NCBI GenBank assembly: GCA_003245575.1
Contig: QKCR01000160.1
Span: forward strand, 1 to 64,000
From: Alphaproteobacteria bacterium
Lineage (GTDB): Bacteria; Pseudomonadota; Alphaproteobacteria; Micavibrionales; Micavibrionaceae
Direction: 5' to 3'
DNA: 64,000 bases
Positions 33,936-40,775 of this stretch are shown here, piece by piece. Position 1 is the first letter of the stretch, and every line of letters starts with the position of its first letter. The notes below the pieces were generated by a model. The model did not search any database, was not told the DNA's origin, and worked only from the letters and a program-made list of their open reading frames with translations. The position numbers and the translations under genes were made by a program.

Positions 33936-34490
33936 ATGGCACTTCCTATTCTGGCACAGCTTGGGATTCCTGTTTTGGTAAAGGGATTGGCCTCAGGGTT
34001 GGCTGAATTAAAATCTCCTGTGGCGCAAGGGGCGTCTGCAGCGCTTTCGGAACTGAGTACCGCGTTCGGGAGCGGGGCAATCAGCGATACGCAAATGGCT
34101 GAACTTCATCGGCATCTCGAGAAGATGGAAGAGGTTGCCGCAAAAGAGCGTGAAGTGTCTGTGGCACAAGTCAATGAAAGCTTGAGGGCAGAGGTGGCGT
34201 CGAATGATCCTTATGTCCGGCGGATGCGTCCGACGTTCGGCTATATCATTGCCCTGACATGGGGAGCGCAGATGTTCGCTTTGGCCTATATTATTATCTT
34301 TGAGACCTCACAGGCGGCGTTGGTCATCGAATCGATTGAGCGGCTCGGGACGATTTGGGCGGTCGGGTTATCGGTCTTGGGGGTTTATGTGTATAAACGC
34401 AGCGAAGAAAAACGCGGGAATTTTTCCAAAGATATAATAAGTGAGGCGGCAGCAGAAAATTCACGAAAGAGAACGCCCTATAACAGTTAA
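33936..34490 (+). CDS. 3TM-type holin, GTA/phage holin family
   Basis: A 184-residue protein with an acidic coiled coil (residues ~55-90), then NDPYVRRMRPTFGYIIALTW and two to three membrane helices, matching the GTA_holin_3TM-type family that occurs in alphaproteobacterial gene transfer agents and prophages. It starts on the base after the endolysin stop. Last gene of the element. Confidence 0.82.
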   Translation: MALPILAQLGIPVLVKGLASGLAELKSPVAQGASAALSELSTAFGSGAISDTQMAELHRHLEKMEEVAAKEREVSVAQVNESLRAEVASNDPYVRRMRPTFGYIIALTWGAQMFALAYIIIFETSQAALVIESIERLGTIWAVGLSVLGVYVYKRSEEKRGNFSKDIISEAAAENSRKRTPYNS

Positions 34491-34567
34491 CTGCTTTTTG
34501 CTATGGTCAGGTCTATAAGTTCGCCCTATACTTATAGTCGTTCTATTTAAGAATAGGACACATCTGC

Positions 34568-34647
34568 GAATGAAGCCGTTTTTCAAAAAACCTCCTCAAA
34601 GTACCGCTATGTACGTTGTTGTCGGTTTTTTAAAAAGCCAGTCATTC
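34568..34647. repeat. Long hairpin repeat at the end of the element
   Basis: Arms around 34568-34592 (containing GAAGCCGTTTTTC and AAAAAACC) pair imperfectly with 34624-34647 (GGTTTTTT and AAAAAGCC), enclosing GTAC-CGCTAT-GTAC (34601-34614). Same design as the hairpins at 11373 and 24605. It separates the holin gene from nhaA and probably terminates the element's transcription. Nothing else is seen in 34491-34707. Confidence 0.6.
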
Positions 34648-34707
34648 TCGATCGGTGTCTTATTCTAAATAAAAATGACTATGGGCGGTTATAAGGAGCC
34701 GAAATAT

Positions 34708-35976
34708 ATGGGAAATTATCTCGACAACCGAAACAAACCTTCCGAAATCGATCTTGATCATAGCTTTGATATGTTCTCCCGCAATGCCCATCCGGTGATC
34801 GGTATGGCCAGAGAGTTCTTCAAACTTGAGGCTTCGGGCGGAGTTATGCTGGTTATTGCCGCCGTATTGGCTTTGATTGTTGCCAACACGCCGTTGTATG
34901 AGCTTTATGACTTCGTTTTGAACGATGTCAATTTTACGATCGGCTTTATGGGACCGAATGACGGCGGACCGTTTCTGGATAAGTCCGTCTTGCACTGGAT
35001 CAATGACGGTCTTATGGCCATCTTCTTCTTTCTGGTGGGATTAGAGATTAAGCGCGAAGTGATGCGCGGCGAGTTGGCATCCAAAGAAAAAGCTCTTTTA
35101 CCGATTGTGATGGCTATCGGCGGTGTGGCGTTGCCGTCCTTGATTTATTACGTAGTTAATATGGGTGAGGGCGGCTTGTCCCACGGATGGGCTGTGCCAG
35201 CGGCGACCGACATTGCATTTTCGCTTGGTATTCTCGCGTTGCTTGGGTCACGCGCGCCAGTGTCGTTGAAAATTACGCTGACCGCTATTGCTATCATTGA
35301 TGATTTGATGGCCATTCTGATTATTGCCTTTTTCTATTCCGGCGGGATGGCAACGACACCGCTTATGATTGCCGGTGTGGCTGTTTTGGGTTTATTTGCC
35401 CTAAATCAGAAGAAGGTTGTTACCACTGCCCCTTATGTTCTTGTCGGGTTTGTGTTGTGGGTGGCTTTGCTGAAATCCGGCATGCATCCGACAATCGGCG
35501 GTGTTTTGACGGCGTTTGCTATTCCGCTATCTTGTCCGCGCCGCCCGTGGTTGACACCTGTCGAGACTTTGGAGCATGCACTTCACCCGTGGGTGTCTTA
35601 TATGATTTTGCCGCTTTTTGCTTTTGCCAATGCCGGTGTTTCCTTTGCCGGTATGGGGCTGCATAGTTTCGGTGAATTGGTCACACTCGGGATTATCGCG
35701 GGTCTGTTTATCGGGAAGCAGGTTGGGATCTTCCTACCGCTCTTTATTGCTGTCAAAGCCGGATGGGCCAAGCTGCCTCAGGGGGCGAATTGGGGCCAGA
35801 CCTATGGTATGGCTGTTCTTTGCGGGGTCGGGTTTACCATGTCGCTGTTTATCGGTGAGTTAGCATTTGACGAACATGAAGTTCAGTCTTCAGTGCGTCT
35901 TGGCGTGCTGACCGGCTCTTTGATTTCCGCCTTTATCGGGTATGCAATTATCCGCTTCTCGGCACGTCATAAATAA
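34708..35976 (+). CDS. nhaA: Na+/H+ antiporter NhaA
   Basis: Inner-membrane sodium/proton exchanger (422 aa). The essential paired aspartates are in AIIDDLMAILIIAFF; other family motifs are VGLEIKREVMRGELAS, VPAATDIAFSLGILALLG and a C-terminal FTMSLFIGELAF. The ATG at 34708 has AAGGAG upstream and fits the family; an in-frame ATG at 34675 is less likely. First host gene after the element. Confidence 0.94.
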   Translation: MGNYLDNRNKPSEIDLDHSFDMFSRNAHPVIGMAREFFKLEASGGVMLVIAAVLALIVANTPLYELYDFVLNDVNFTIGFMGPNDGGPFLDKSVLHWINDGLMAIFFFLVGLEIKREVMRGELASKEKALLPIVMAIGGVALPSLIYYVVNMGEGGLSHGWAVPAATDIAFSLGILALLGSRAPVSLKITLTAIAIIDDLMAILIIAFFYSGGMATTPLMIAGVAVLGLFALNQKKVVTTAPYVLVGFVLWVALLKSGMHPTIGGVLTAFAIPLSCPRRPWLTPVETLEHALHPWVSYMILPLFAFANAGVSFAGMGLHSFGELVTLGIIAGLFIGKQVGIFLPLFIAVKAGWAKLPQGANWGQTYGMAVLCGVGFTMSLFIGELAFDEHEVQSSVRLGVLTGSLISAFIGYAIIRFSARHK

Positions 35977-35986
35977 GATTGACCCA

Positions 35987-36034
35987 TAAAAAAAGAGCGC
36001 GTTCCAGGCGGGGAGAGAGGAAACGCGCTCTTTA
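35987..36034 (-). terminator. Bidirectional terminator
   Basis: GAGCGCGTTCC (35995-36005) pairs with GGAAACGCGCTC (36019-36030) with one bulge. On the minus strand the stem is followed by seven T, ending the sulfur-transport unit; on the plus strand a shorter T tract serves nhaA. Confidence 0.75.
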
Positions 36035-36082
36035 GTTTGGATCAGCTCTTATTAGGCCAGAGCTTTTATTCCCTCTAGAGAA

Positions 36083-36634
36083 TTAGAGTATGCGTTTTGG
36101 CAGTGCGGCGGCGATGGCGATGAATGCTGCGCCGATAACCAATCCGAGCCATTGTCCGTCCATTAGAGTGACGGATTTTTCATTGCCTGTATCAGCAAGA
36201 GTTACCGCTCCACCCAAAACCTTATCGAACAGGGCTGTGTCTTTGATGGCTCCATAAATCAGGGCATAAACAAATGCGCCGAGCAATCCGCCGATTACAA
36301 AAAACATAGCATCTTTTCGGCCAGTCATAGCGGCCCCTAATCCCGTTCCCGGGCAATAGCCCGCTACAGCAAATCCGCTTCCCAACAGGGCACCGCCCAA
36401 CAGGACACCCCAGTAAGCTTTTTTGATCGAGATATGGCTTGGGTCAACTATTCCTGCCATTAATCCGCCAAAGAGCAGAACCGCAGCAATGCCGATGCCG
36501 AGCATGATGGCTTTCATTAGGAACGTGTCGCGGAGGCGCAACATATTGATGATGTTTTGCGGGTTTGTTGCCCCGACACGGTTCAGAGCAAATCCGAATA
36601 AAAGTCCGAGAATAATGGGAAGTGCGTATGTCAT
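36083..36634 (-). CDS. YeeE/YedE-family sulfur transport protein, half 2
   Basis: A 183-residue membrane protein with about five helices and the family's functional cysteine motif GYCPGTGLGAAMTGRKD. Paired half-size YeeE/YedE proteins move thiosulfate or persulfide-type sulfur. It follows its partner by eight bases. The divergent SqrR-like regulator supports a sulfide/persulfide link. Confidence 0.85.
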   Translation of the reverse strand: MTYALPIILGLLFGFALNRVGATNPQNIINMLRLRDTFLMKAIMLGIGIAAVLLFGGLMAGIVDPSHISIKKAYWGVLLGGALLGSGFAVAGYCPGTGLGAAMTGRKDAMFFVIGGLLGAFVYALIYGAIKDTALFDKVLGGAVTLADTGNEKSVTLMDGQWLGLVIGAAFIAIAAALPKRIL

Positions 36635-36642
36635 ATCGGCTC

Positions 36643-37221
36643 CTATTCTGTGTCGTGTTTTTTATTGAAGAGAATGATCGCCAGCGGGATGCCCACGGCG
36701 AAGGCGCCTGCGGCGAACATAAACCCCGAGACAGACATTTGCATGATACCGCTCATCATATGGCCAGAGGTGCATCCGCCTGCGAGACGGGCGCCAAACA
36801 GGACAATAAAACCGGCAGCAAATGAAGCCACATAGCGTTTCATTTTGCTTTCACCAAAGCGGGATGCCCAAACTTCGGGCATGGATTTTTGCAGACCTTC
36901 CGGTTTGTCTCCTTTGAGGAGAGAGGACAAGAATGCGCCGACCATCAGGGAGGCAACAAACAGCATGCCGTAAGAAACCGGATTCTCAATGGCTTTGGCC
37001 ATTTTTCCGTCGGATGAATTGAGGTAAGCGTTCGGAGAGCTATAGCCTGACTTGGACGCTTCATCTGCGATGACAATGTCGGGATTGACGGCATTCCAGA
37101 TAATCCCGTCCGTAATGACAAATTCTGTTGAAACTCCGATCGGTTTAATCAGAAAAACCGACAGAAAAAAGACGGCCCCAAGGAGTATCCCGCCAGCCAG
37201 CCAAGGTAGTGTTTTCGGCAT
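36643..37221 (-). CDS. YeeE/YedE-family sulfur transport protein, half 1
   Basis: A 192-residue protein with an N-terminal helix, a short loop (INAVNPDIVIADEASKSG-like region, residues ~40-60) and the cysteine motif AGGCTSGHMMSGIMQMS. The ATG at 37221 has GGGAG upstream. First gene of the two-gene unit, transcribed away from the arsR-type gene across a symmetric operator (37245-37280). Confidence 0.85.
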   Translation of the reverse strand: MPKTLPWLAGGILLGAVFFLSVFLIKPIGVSTEFVITDGIIWNAVNPDIVIADEASKSGYSSPNAYLNSSDGKMAKAIENPVSYGMLFVASLMVGAFLSSLLKGDKPEGLQKSMPEVWASRFGESKMKRYVASFAAGFIVLFGARLAGGCTSGHMMSGIMQMSVSGFMFAAGAFAVGIPLAIILFNKKHDTE

Positions 37222-37244
37222 TTTTGTCTCCCGCACACATGCTT

Positions 37245-37280
37245 ATATTAATAATTCTTAATATTAAGTTCGATTAATAT
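37245..37280. promoter_or_regulatory. Symmetric operator between sulfur transporter and ArsR-type gene
   Basis: ATATTAAT (37245-37252), four bases, perfect palindrome CTTAATATTAAG (37257-37268), four bases, ATTAATAT (37273-37280). The outer boxes are exact inverses, making a 36-bp dyad centred between the divergent starts. This is what an ArsR/SmtB-type repressor controlling both directions would bind. Confidence 0.7.
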
Positions 37281-37282
37281 GA

Positions 37283-37312
37283 TTGTCAAGTCCCTTCCGA
37301 TCTTGGTACACT
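37283..37312 (+). promoter_or_regulatory. Candidate promoter of arsR-type gene
   Basis: TTGTCA (37283-37288), 18 bases, TACACT (37307-37312). The predicted transcription start falls at or next to the ATG at 37319, which lacks a Shine-Dalgarno, so this mRNA may be leaderless. The promoter abuts the dyad operator. Confidence 0.45.
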
Positions 37313-37318
37313 CTGCCT

Positions 37319-37621
37319 ATGGCAAAACATTCCGACATGACTGAAGTTTTGGGCGTTCTCAAGGTGTTAAACCACCCTGTGCGCCTGAGTATCTTGTGTA
37401 ATCTCATTGAAAAGGGCGAGATGACCGCCGGAGAGATCGTGGCACAGGAAGAGGTTTTCGCCTCACAATCCCAAACATCGCAATATCTCAAAATTCTTAA
37501 AGATGAGGGGTTGGTGACATCACGCAAAGACGGGCAATTCGTTATTTATGCTCTGGCTTCCGAGGAAGTTAAAGTTTTAATTGCGACGTTGCATGAGCTT
37601 TATTGTCCCAAGAAATGCTAG
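37319..37621 (+). CDS. ArsR-family regulator, SqrR/BigR-like persulfide sensor
   Basis: A 100-residue winged-helix repressor: LNHPVRLSILCNLIEKGEM, then QTSQYLKILKDEGLVTSRKD as the recognition helix and wing. Cys27 in the LSILCNL helix and C-terminal cysteines (YCPKKC) are placed like the redox pair of SqrR/BigR, which form a polysulfide bridge and release DNA. Divergent YeeE/YedE genes fit sulfide-responsive control. Metal-sensing ArsR is the alternative, but classical metal motifs (CxC) are absent. Confidence 0.82.
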   Translation: MAKHSDMTEVLGVLKVLNHPVRLSILCNLIEKGEMTAGEIVAQEEVFASQSQTSQYLKILKDEGLVTSRKDGQFVIYALASEEVKVLIATLHELYCPKKC

Positions 37622-37718
37622 TGTTTCTGATACTCTCACGCCATTCGGAAAAAGCGCGCGAAATATAATGTCCGTATTTTGTGTTGCAATAGACCATAAT
37701 TCGTGTTTTCATTTCCCT

Positions 37719-37820
37719 ATGAACTTACTTGCTGCCCCACTTTTGACCGTTTCTCTGATTGCTGCCATGATCGGCAAAGCAGCAGGCGCAGGCGCAGCAG
37801 CAGCATGTGCGGCGGCTTAG
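37719..37820 (+). CDS. Possible 33-residue hydrophobic peptide
   Basis: ATG 37719 opens 33 codons: a hydrophobic first half (LLAAPLLTVSLIAAMIG) and an Ala/Gly-rich tail with one Cys. No good ribosome site, so it may be chance. The rest of 37622-37889, between the arsR-type gene and the aminotransferase, shows no other feature. Confidence 0.25.
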   Translation: MNLLAAPLLTVSLIAAMIGKAAGAGAAAACAAA

Positions 37821-37889
37821 CCCGCTACATTTTCACTCCCCCCTCTCAGCACAAATAGAAAATTAATCCCTACAAGCGATAATCAGGGT

Positions 37890-39149
37890 ATGAAGATGTT
37901 TACAAATCCGCTTGAGCGCAGCTCAAATCCACATTTTTCAGGCGATGACTCCCACGAGACATCCCAGCCGCAGATGGAAAGTTTCCCTCTGTCCAAGAAT
38001 ACGTACCGCAATTGTTTCAAGACAATGGGCGCCAATAAGGCCGCAGACTTGCTCCGTTACGGCAAGGCCAAGGAGGGATGTATCTCTCTGGGGCAAGGTG
38101 AGGGTACACGTCCGACGCCTGATTTTATCTGTGAGGCCGTGAACAAGGCTTTGGCTGACGGTAAGACATTCTATAGTTTCGGTGCAGGGTCGCCCGAACT
38201 GCGTCAGGAAATTTCGACGTATTATTCCCGTGTGTATAATGTGCACCTTCCGACCAACCGCATTACAGTTACCAGTTCAGGAACAAATGCCGTTCATTAT
38301 GCCTTGATGTCCATTCTTGAAGAAGGGGATGAAGTTGTTGCCGTGACACCGATCTGGAAAAATCTGATCGGCATTACGGAGCTGGCAGGCGGCAGTATTA
38401 AAGAGTTTCCGATGGTTCAGGATGAAACAGGATGGACACTTGATCTTGATCGTCTATTCGAAACCTGTTCCTCTTCGACCAAGGCGTTGTTGATTGTCAC
38501 ACCGAATAATCCGACAGGCTGGACGATGTCCGCGACGGATGTCAAACGTGTCTTTGATTTTGCCCGCGAACGCGGTATCTGGATTATCGCCGATGAAGTC
38601 TATGGGCGCTGTGTGCATGATTTGAATCGTGCACCAAGCTTTTTGGATTATGCCGACGAGAATGACCGATTGTATGTCATCAACAGTTTCTCGAAGAGCT
38701 GGGCGATGACCGGTTGGCGTCTTGGCTGGCTTGTCGGACCTGCTGATGCCGAAGACAAAATCCGTGATCTGATCCTTTATGAGAATATGGGTCCTCCGAC
38801 CTTTACGCAGGTTGGCGGTATTGAAGCTTTGCGTCATGGTGAAGAGTTTCTGGCCTCCCAGAAAGAGCTTTGGATGCGTAATTTGGATGTTGTAATGGCC
38901 CGTTTATCAAAGTTTCCTAATCTAAAAGTTGTGCGCCCGAACGCGGCTTTTTATGCCTTTATCAAGGTCGATGGCGACGTTGATTCTTATACTCTGGCTA
39001 AAGAAATGATTGATGATGTCGGCCTGTCTTTGGCTCCGGGAGCGGCTTTCGGGCATGGGTTCGAGACCTACTTGCGTCTGTGCTTTGCGGTTGAAACGGA
39101 TGTTTTGAATCGTGCTCTGGATCGTTTGGAGCAGTTCTTTAACCGCTAA
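37890..39149 (+). CDS. Class I/II PLP-dependent aminotransferase
   Basis: A 419-residue fold-type I aminotransferase. The Schiff-base lysine lies in INSFSKSWAMTGWRLGW; other landmarks are SSGTNAVHYAL, VTPNNPTGW and IADEVYGRCVH. It has a ~30-residue N-terminal extension before SKNTYRNCFKTMG. Substrate (aspartate, aromatic or other) is not predictable with confidence. Followed by a hairpin at 39166-39200. Confidence 0.85.
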   Translation: MKMFTNPLERSSNPHFSGDDSHETSQPQMESFPLSKNTYRNCFKTMGANKAADLLRYGKAKEGCISLGQGEGTRPTPDFICEAVNKALADGKTFYSFGAGSPELRQEISTYYSRVYNVHLPTNRITVTSSGTNAVHYALMSILEEGDEVVAVTPIWKNLIGITELAGGSIKEFPMVQDETGWTLDLDRLFETCSSSTKALLIVTPNNPTGWTMSATDVKRVFDFARERGIWIIADEVYGRCVHDLNRAPSFLDYADENDRLYVINSFSKSWAMTGWRLGWLVGPADAEDKIRDLILYENMGPPTFTQVGGIEALRHGEEFLASQKELWMRNLDVVMARLSKFPNLKVVRPNAAFYAFIKVDGDVDSYTLAKEMIDDVGLSLAPGAAFGHGFETYLRLCFAVETDVLNRALDRLEQFFNR

Positions 39150-39165
39150 AAACCCCTAAATTTGA

Positions 39166-39200
39166 CGGAGAAAGATTAATTTTTTATATATCTTTCTCCG
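39166..39200. promoter_or_regulatory. Perfect 11-bp stem-loop
   Basis: CGGAGAAAGAT (39166-39176) and ATCTTTCTCCG (39190-39200) with a T-rich 13-base loop. It lacks a classical T-run on the plus strand, so it may protect the 3' end of the aminotransferase mRNA or act in the leader of the next gene. Confidence 0.45.
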
Positions 39201-39245
39201 GTATACTCCGGAATAGAATAATTTATAAAAAAATAAGGTGTGTAC

Positions 39246-40151
39246 ATGTCTATTTCTGCTGATCTTGATCCGGTTACCCGTTACGAAGAGCGTTTGAAAC
39301 GGGATCATGAATTAACTCTGGATGATCGTATTCGCGAGATTGTCGATTTCGCAGAACGTTTAGAACAAAGTGTTGTAAACGGCACAGTATACCAGAGTGA
39401 GTCTCAAGGTGGCGGATATGCTTTGTCCAGTTGCGTCCGTGATGATTTTTCAATCCCGACAGGAACAGCGCCTCATTCTATCCAGTTGTTGATGCAGCGT
39501 TTGAATGAAGAAGTTGATGCTCAGGATGTCGCCCTTTCTGCGGCCAGTTATGAAGATATTCAGTATGCCGTCGAAAAGATTGACTCTTTGGCTGAGCGCA
39601 TCAAGCGTGACCATCATTTGCATCAGGATTATTCCCATGTTCTGGACCAAATTCTTGCATCGCGACCTGTGCTGCATAAAGAGCTGAATGAATTGGCGCA
39701 GCGCAGTGTTCAACCCGGTCCGACCTTATCGGAACGAGTGTTTGAGGTTGCCAGATTTGCCGAAGATTTTACCGCGTTGGTTATGGCCGGTCGTGTCTAT
39801 GAGAATGAAGCAAATGGCGGCGGATATGCCGTTACCAGCGAAGTTCGCCCGCAGTACCATGTACCGACCGGGACTATGCCTGCCACGGTTTCAGGACTTC
39901 TTGAGGAGATACATAAAAGATGTGTGTCGCGTGACAGAACTCTTGAACCATATCAAATGAAAATGCTGGAAGGTGCTGTGTCCCAGTTTGATAAGGCCGC
40001 ACGTTCTATTCAATCTGATTCCAGATTAACATCAATTTATTCAGGTGTTGCCGAGTATATTGCCGAATGCGAACCGGGAATGCTCAAAACCTTGGATGCT
40101 TTAAAGCATCATGTCAAAGATACAGGGAGCCTCCCCGGCTATAAGTTTTAG
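39246..40151 (+). CDS. Unknown protein with internal tandem duplication
   Basis: A 301-residue soluble protein made of two related halves (about residues 20-135 and 155-270). Each has R-E/V-FAE, then V-NGTVYQSESQGGGYALSS or MAGRVYENEANGGGYAVTS, then PTGT-P, then a long helix. I do not recognise the family. The ATG at 39246 follows AAGGTG. It is monocistronic and convergent with folA. No membrane segment or signal. Confidence 0.7.
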   Translation: MSISADLDPVTRYEERLKRDHELTLDDRIREIVDFAERLEQSVVNGTVYQSESQGGGYALSSCVRDDFSIPTGTAPHSIQLLMQRLNEEVDAQDVALSAASYEDIQYAVEKIDSLAERIKRDHHLHQDYSHVLDQILASRPVLHKELNELAQRSVQPGPTLSERVFEVARFAEDFTALVMAGRVYENEANGGGYAVTSEVRPQYHVPTGTMPATVSGLLEEIHKRCVSRDRTLEPYQMKMLEGAVSQFDKAARSIQSDSRLTSIYSGVAEYIAECEPGMLKTLDALKHHVKDTGSLPGYKF

Positions 40152-40171
40152 AAAACGTTGCGGTTTTCTTC

Positions 40172-40663
40172 CTATTTCCGATCAAGTGTCAGAAATTCGT
40201 ATGACCAGGTGTCATCGGATGACTCGCGACGTTCGGTCATTTCCCATTCCTCATCTTTAATTTCAGGGAACCATGCGTCGCCTTCAACATCGGCATGAAC
40301 GATTGTCAAATAGATGCGGTCGGTGAATGGTAAGGCCTGTTCATAGATGCTTGCGCCGCCCATGATAATGGTCTCGGCGTCGGGGTGATCGGATTTTGCT
40401 TTGGCGACTGCATCTTCGAGAGACGTGCAGCCTGTTACGCCATCATAGGTCACCGGCGAACGACTGACGATATAATGCGGGCGACCGGGGAGAGGTTTCC
40501 CGATCCGTGCCAGAATCGAGTCAAATGTCTTGCGGCCCATAATGACGGGTTTTCCTGTGGTGGTCGTTTTAAAGAATTTCAAATCTTCAGGGATATGCCA
40601 CGGCAGGTCGTTTCCTTTGCCGATTGTCCTGTTTTCTGCCATTGCCACAATAAGTGAAATCAT
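40172..40663 (-). CDS. folA: Dihydrofolate reductase
   Basis: Reduces dihydrofolate with NADPH (163 aa). Motifs: ISLIVAMAENRTIGKGNDLP, WHIPEDLKFFK, GKPVIMGRKTFDSI, and IIMGGASIYEQALP for cofactor binding. I chose the ATG at 40663; in-frame upstream ATGs exist at 40675 and 40693. Divergent from mscS. Confidence 0.94.
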   Translation of the reverse strand: MISLIVAMAENRTIGKGNDLPWHIPEDLKFFKTTTTGKPVIMGRKTFDSILARIGKPLPGRPHYIVSRSPVTYDGVTGCTSLEDAVAKAKSDHPDAETIIMGGASIYEQALPFTDRIYLTIVHADVEGDAWFPEIKDEEWEMTERRESSDDTWSYEFLTLDRK

Positions 40664-40775
40664 TCTTGTTTCCATTCTCCATATTTGCGGCAACGTTAGG
40701 CATCATACCCCAAAAAGTCAACCGTGGCCGAGGGTAAGGGGTTGTTTTTCACCGCAGGAGACTTATAGTCGGGAT

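Larger units (their letters stand above)
19744..34490 (+). mobile_element. Podovirus-derived element, GTA-like or remnant prophage
   Basis: About 14.7 kb of mostly plus-strand genes in T7 late-gene order: portal, scaffold, major capsid, small head protein, tail tube A, tail tube B, internal virion protein, T7-type tail spike, candidate small terminase, large terminase, Rz-like, endolysin, 3TM holin. I find no integrase, recombinase, RNA polymerase, polymerase, primase or lysogeny module, and no flanking direct repeat. The portal is frameshifted near its C-terminus; an antisense PilZ gene and a separately promoted metallopeptidase are inserted. Base composition does not visibly differ from the flanks. 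Either a domesticated packaging device or a decayed prophage. Confidence 0.8.

Noticed and set aside
19744-34490. Integrase, replication genes or CRISPR array in or near the element
   Set aside because: Looked for on both strands; no frame with integrase, polymerase or primase motifs and no regularly spaced repeats were seen.
40530-40775. Longer N-terminus for the MscS-type channel
   Set aside because: It overlaps folA on the other strand, and a proper signal peptide begins at the ATG at 40776.
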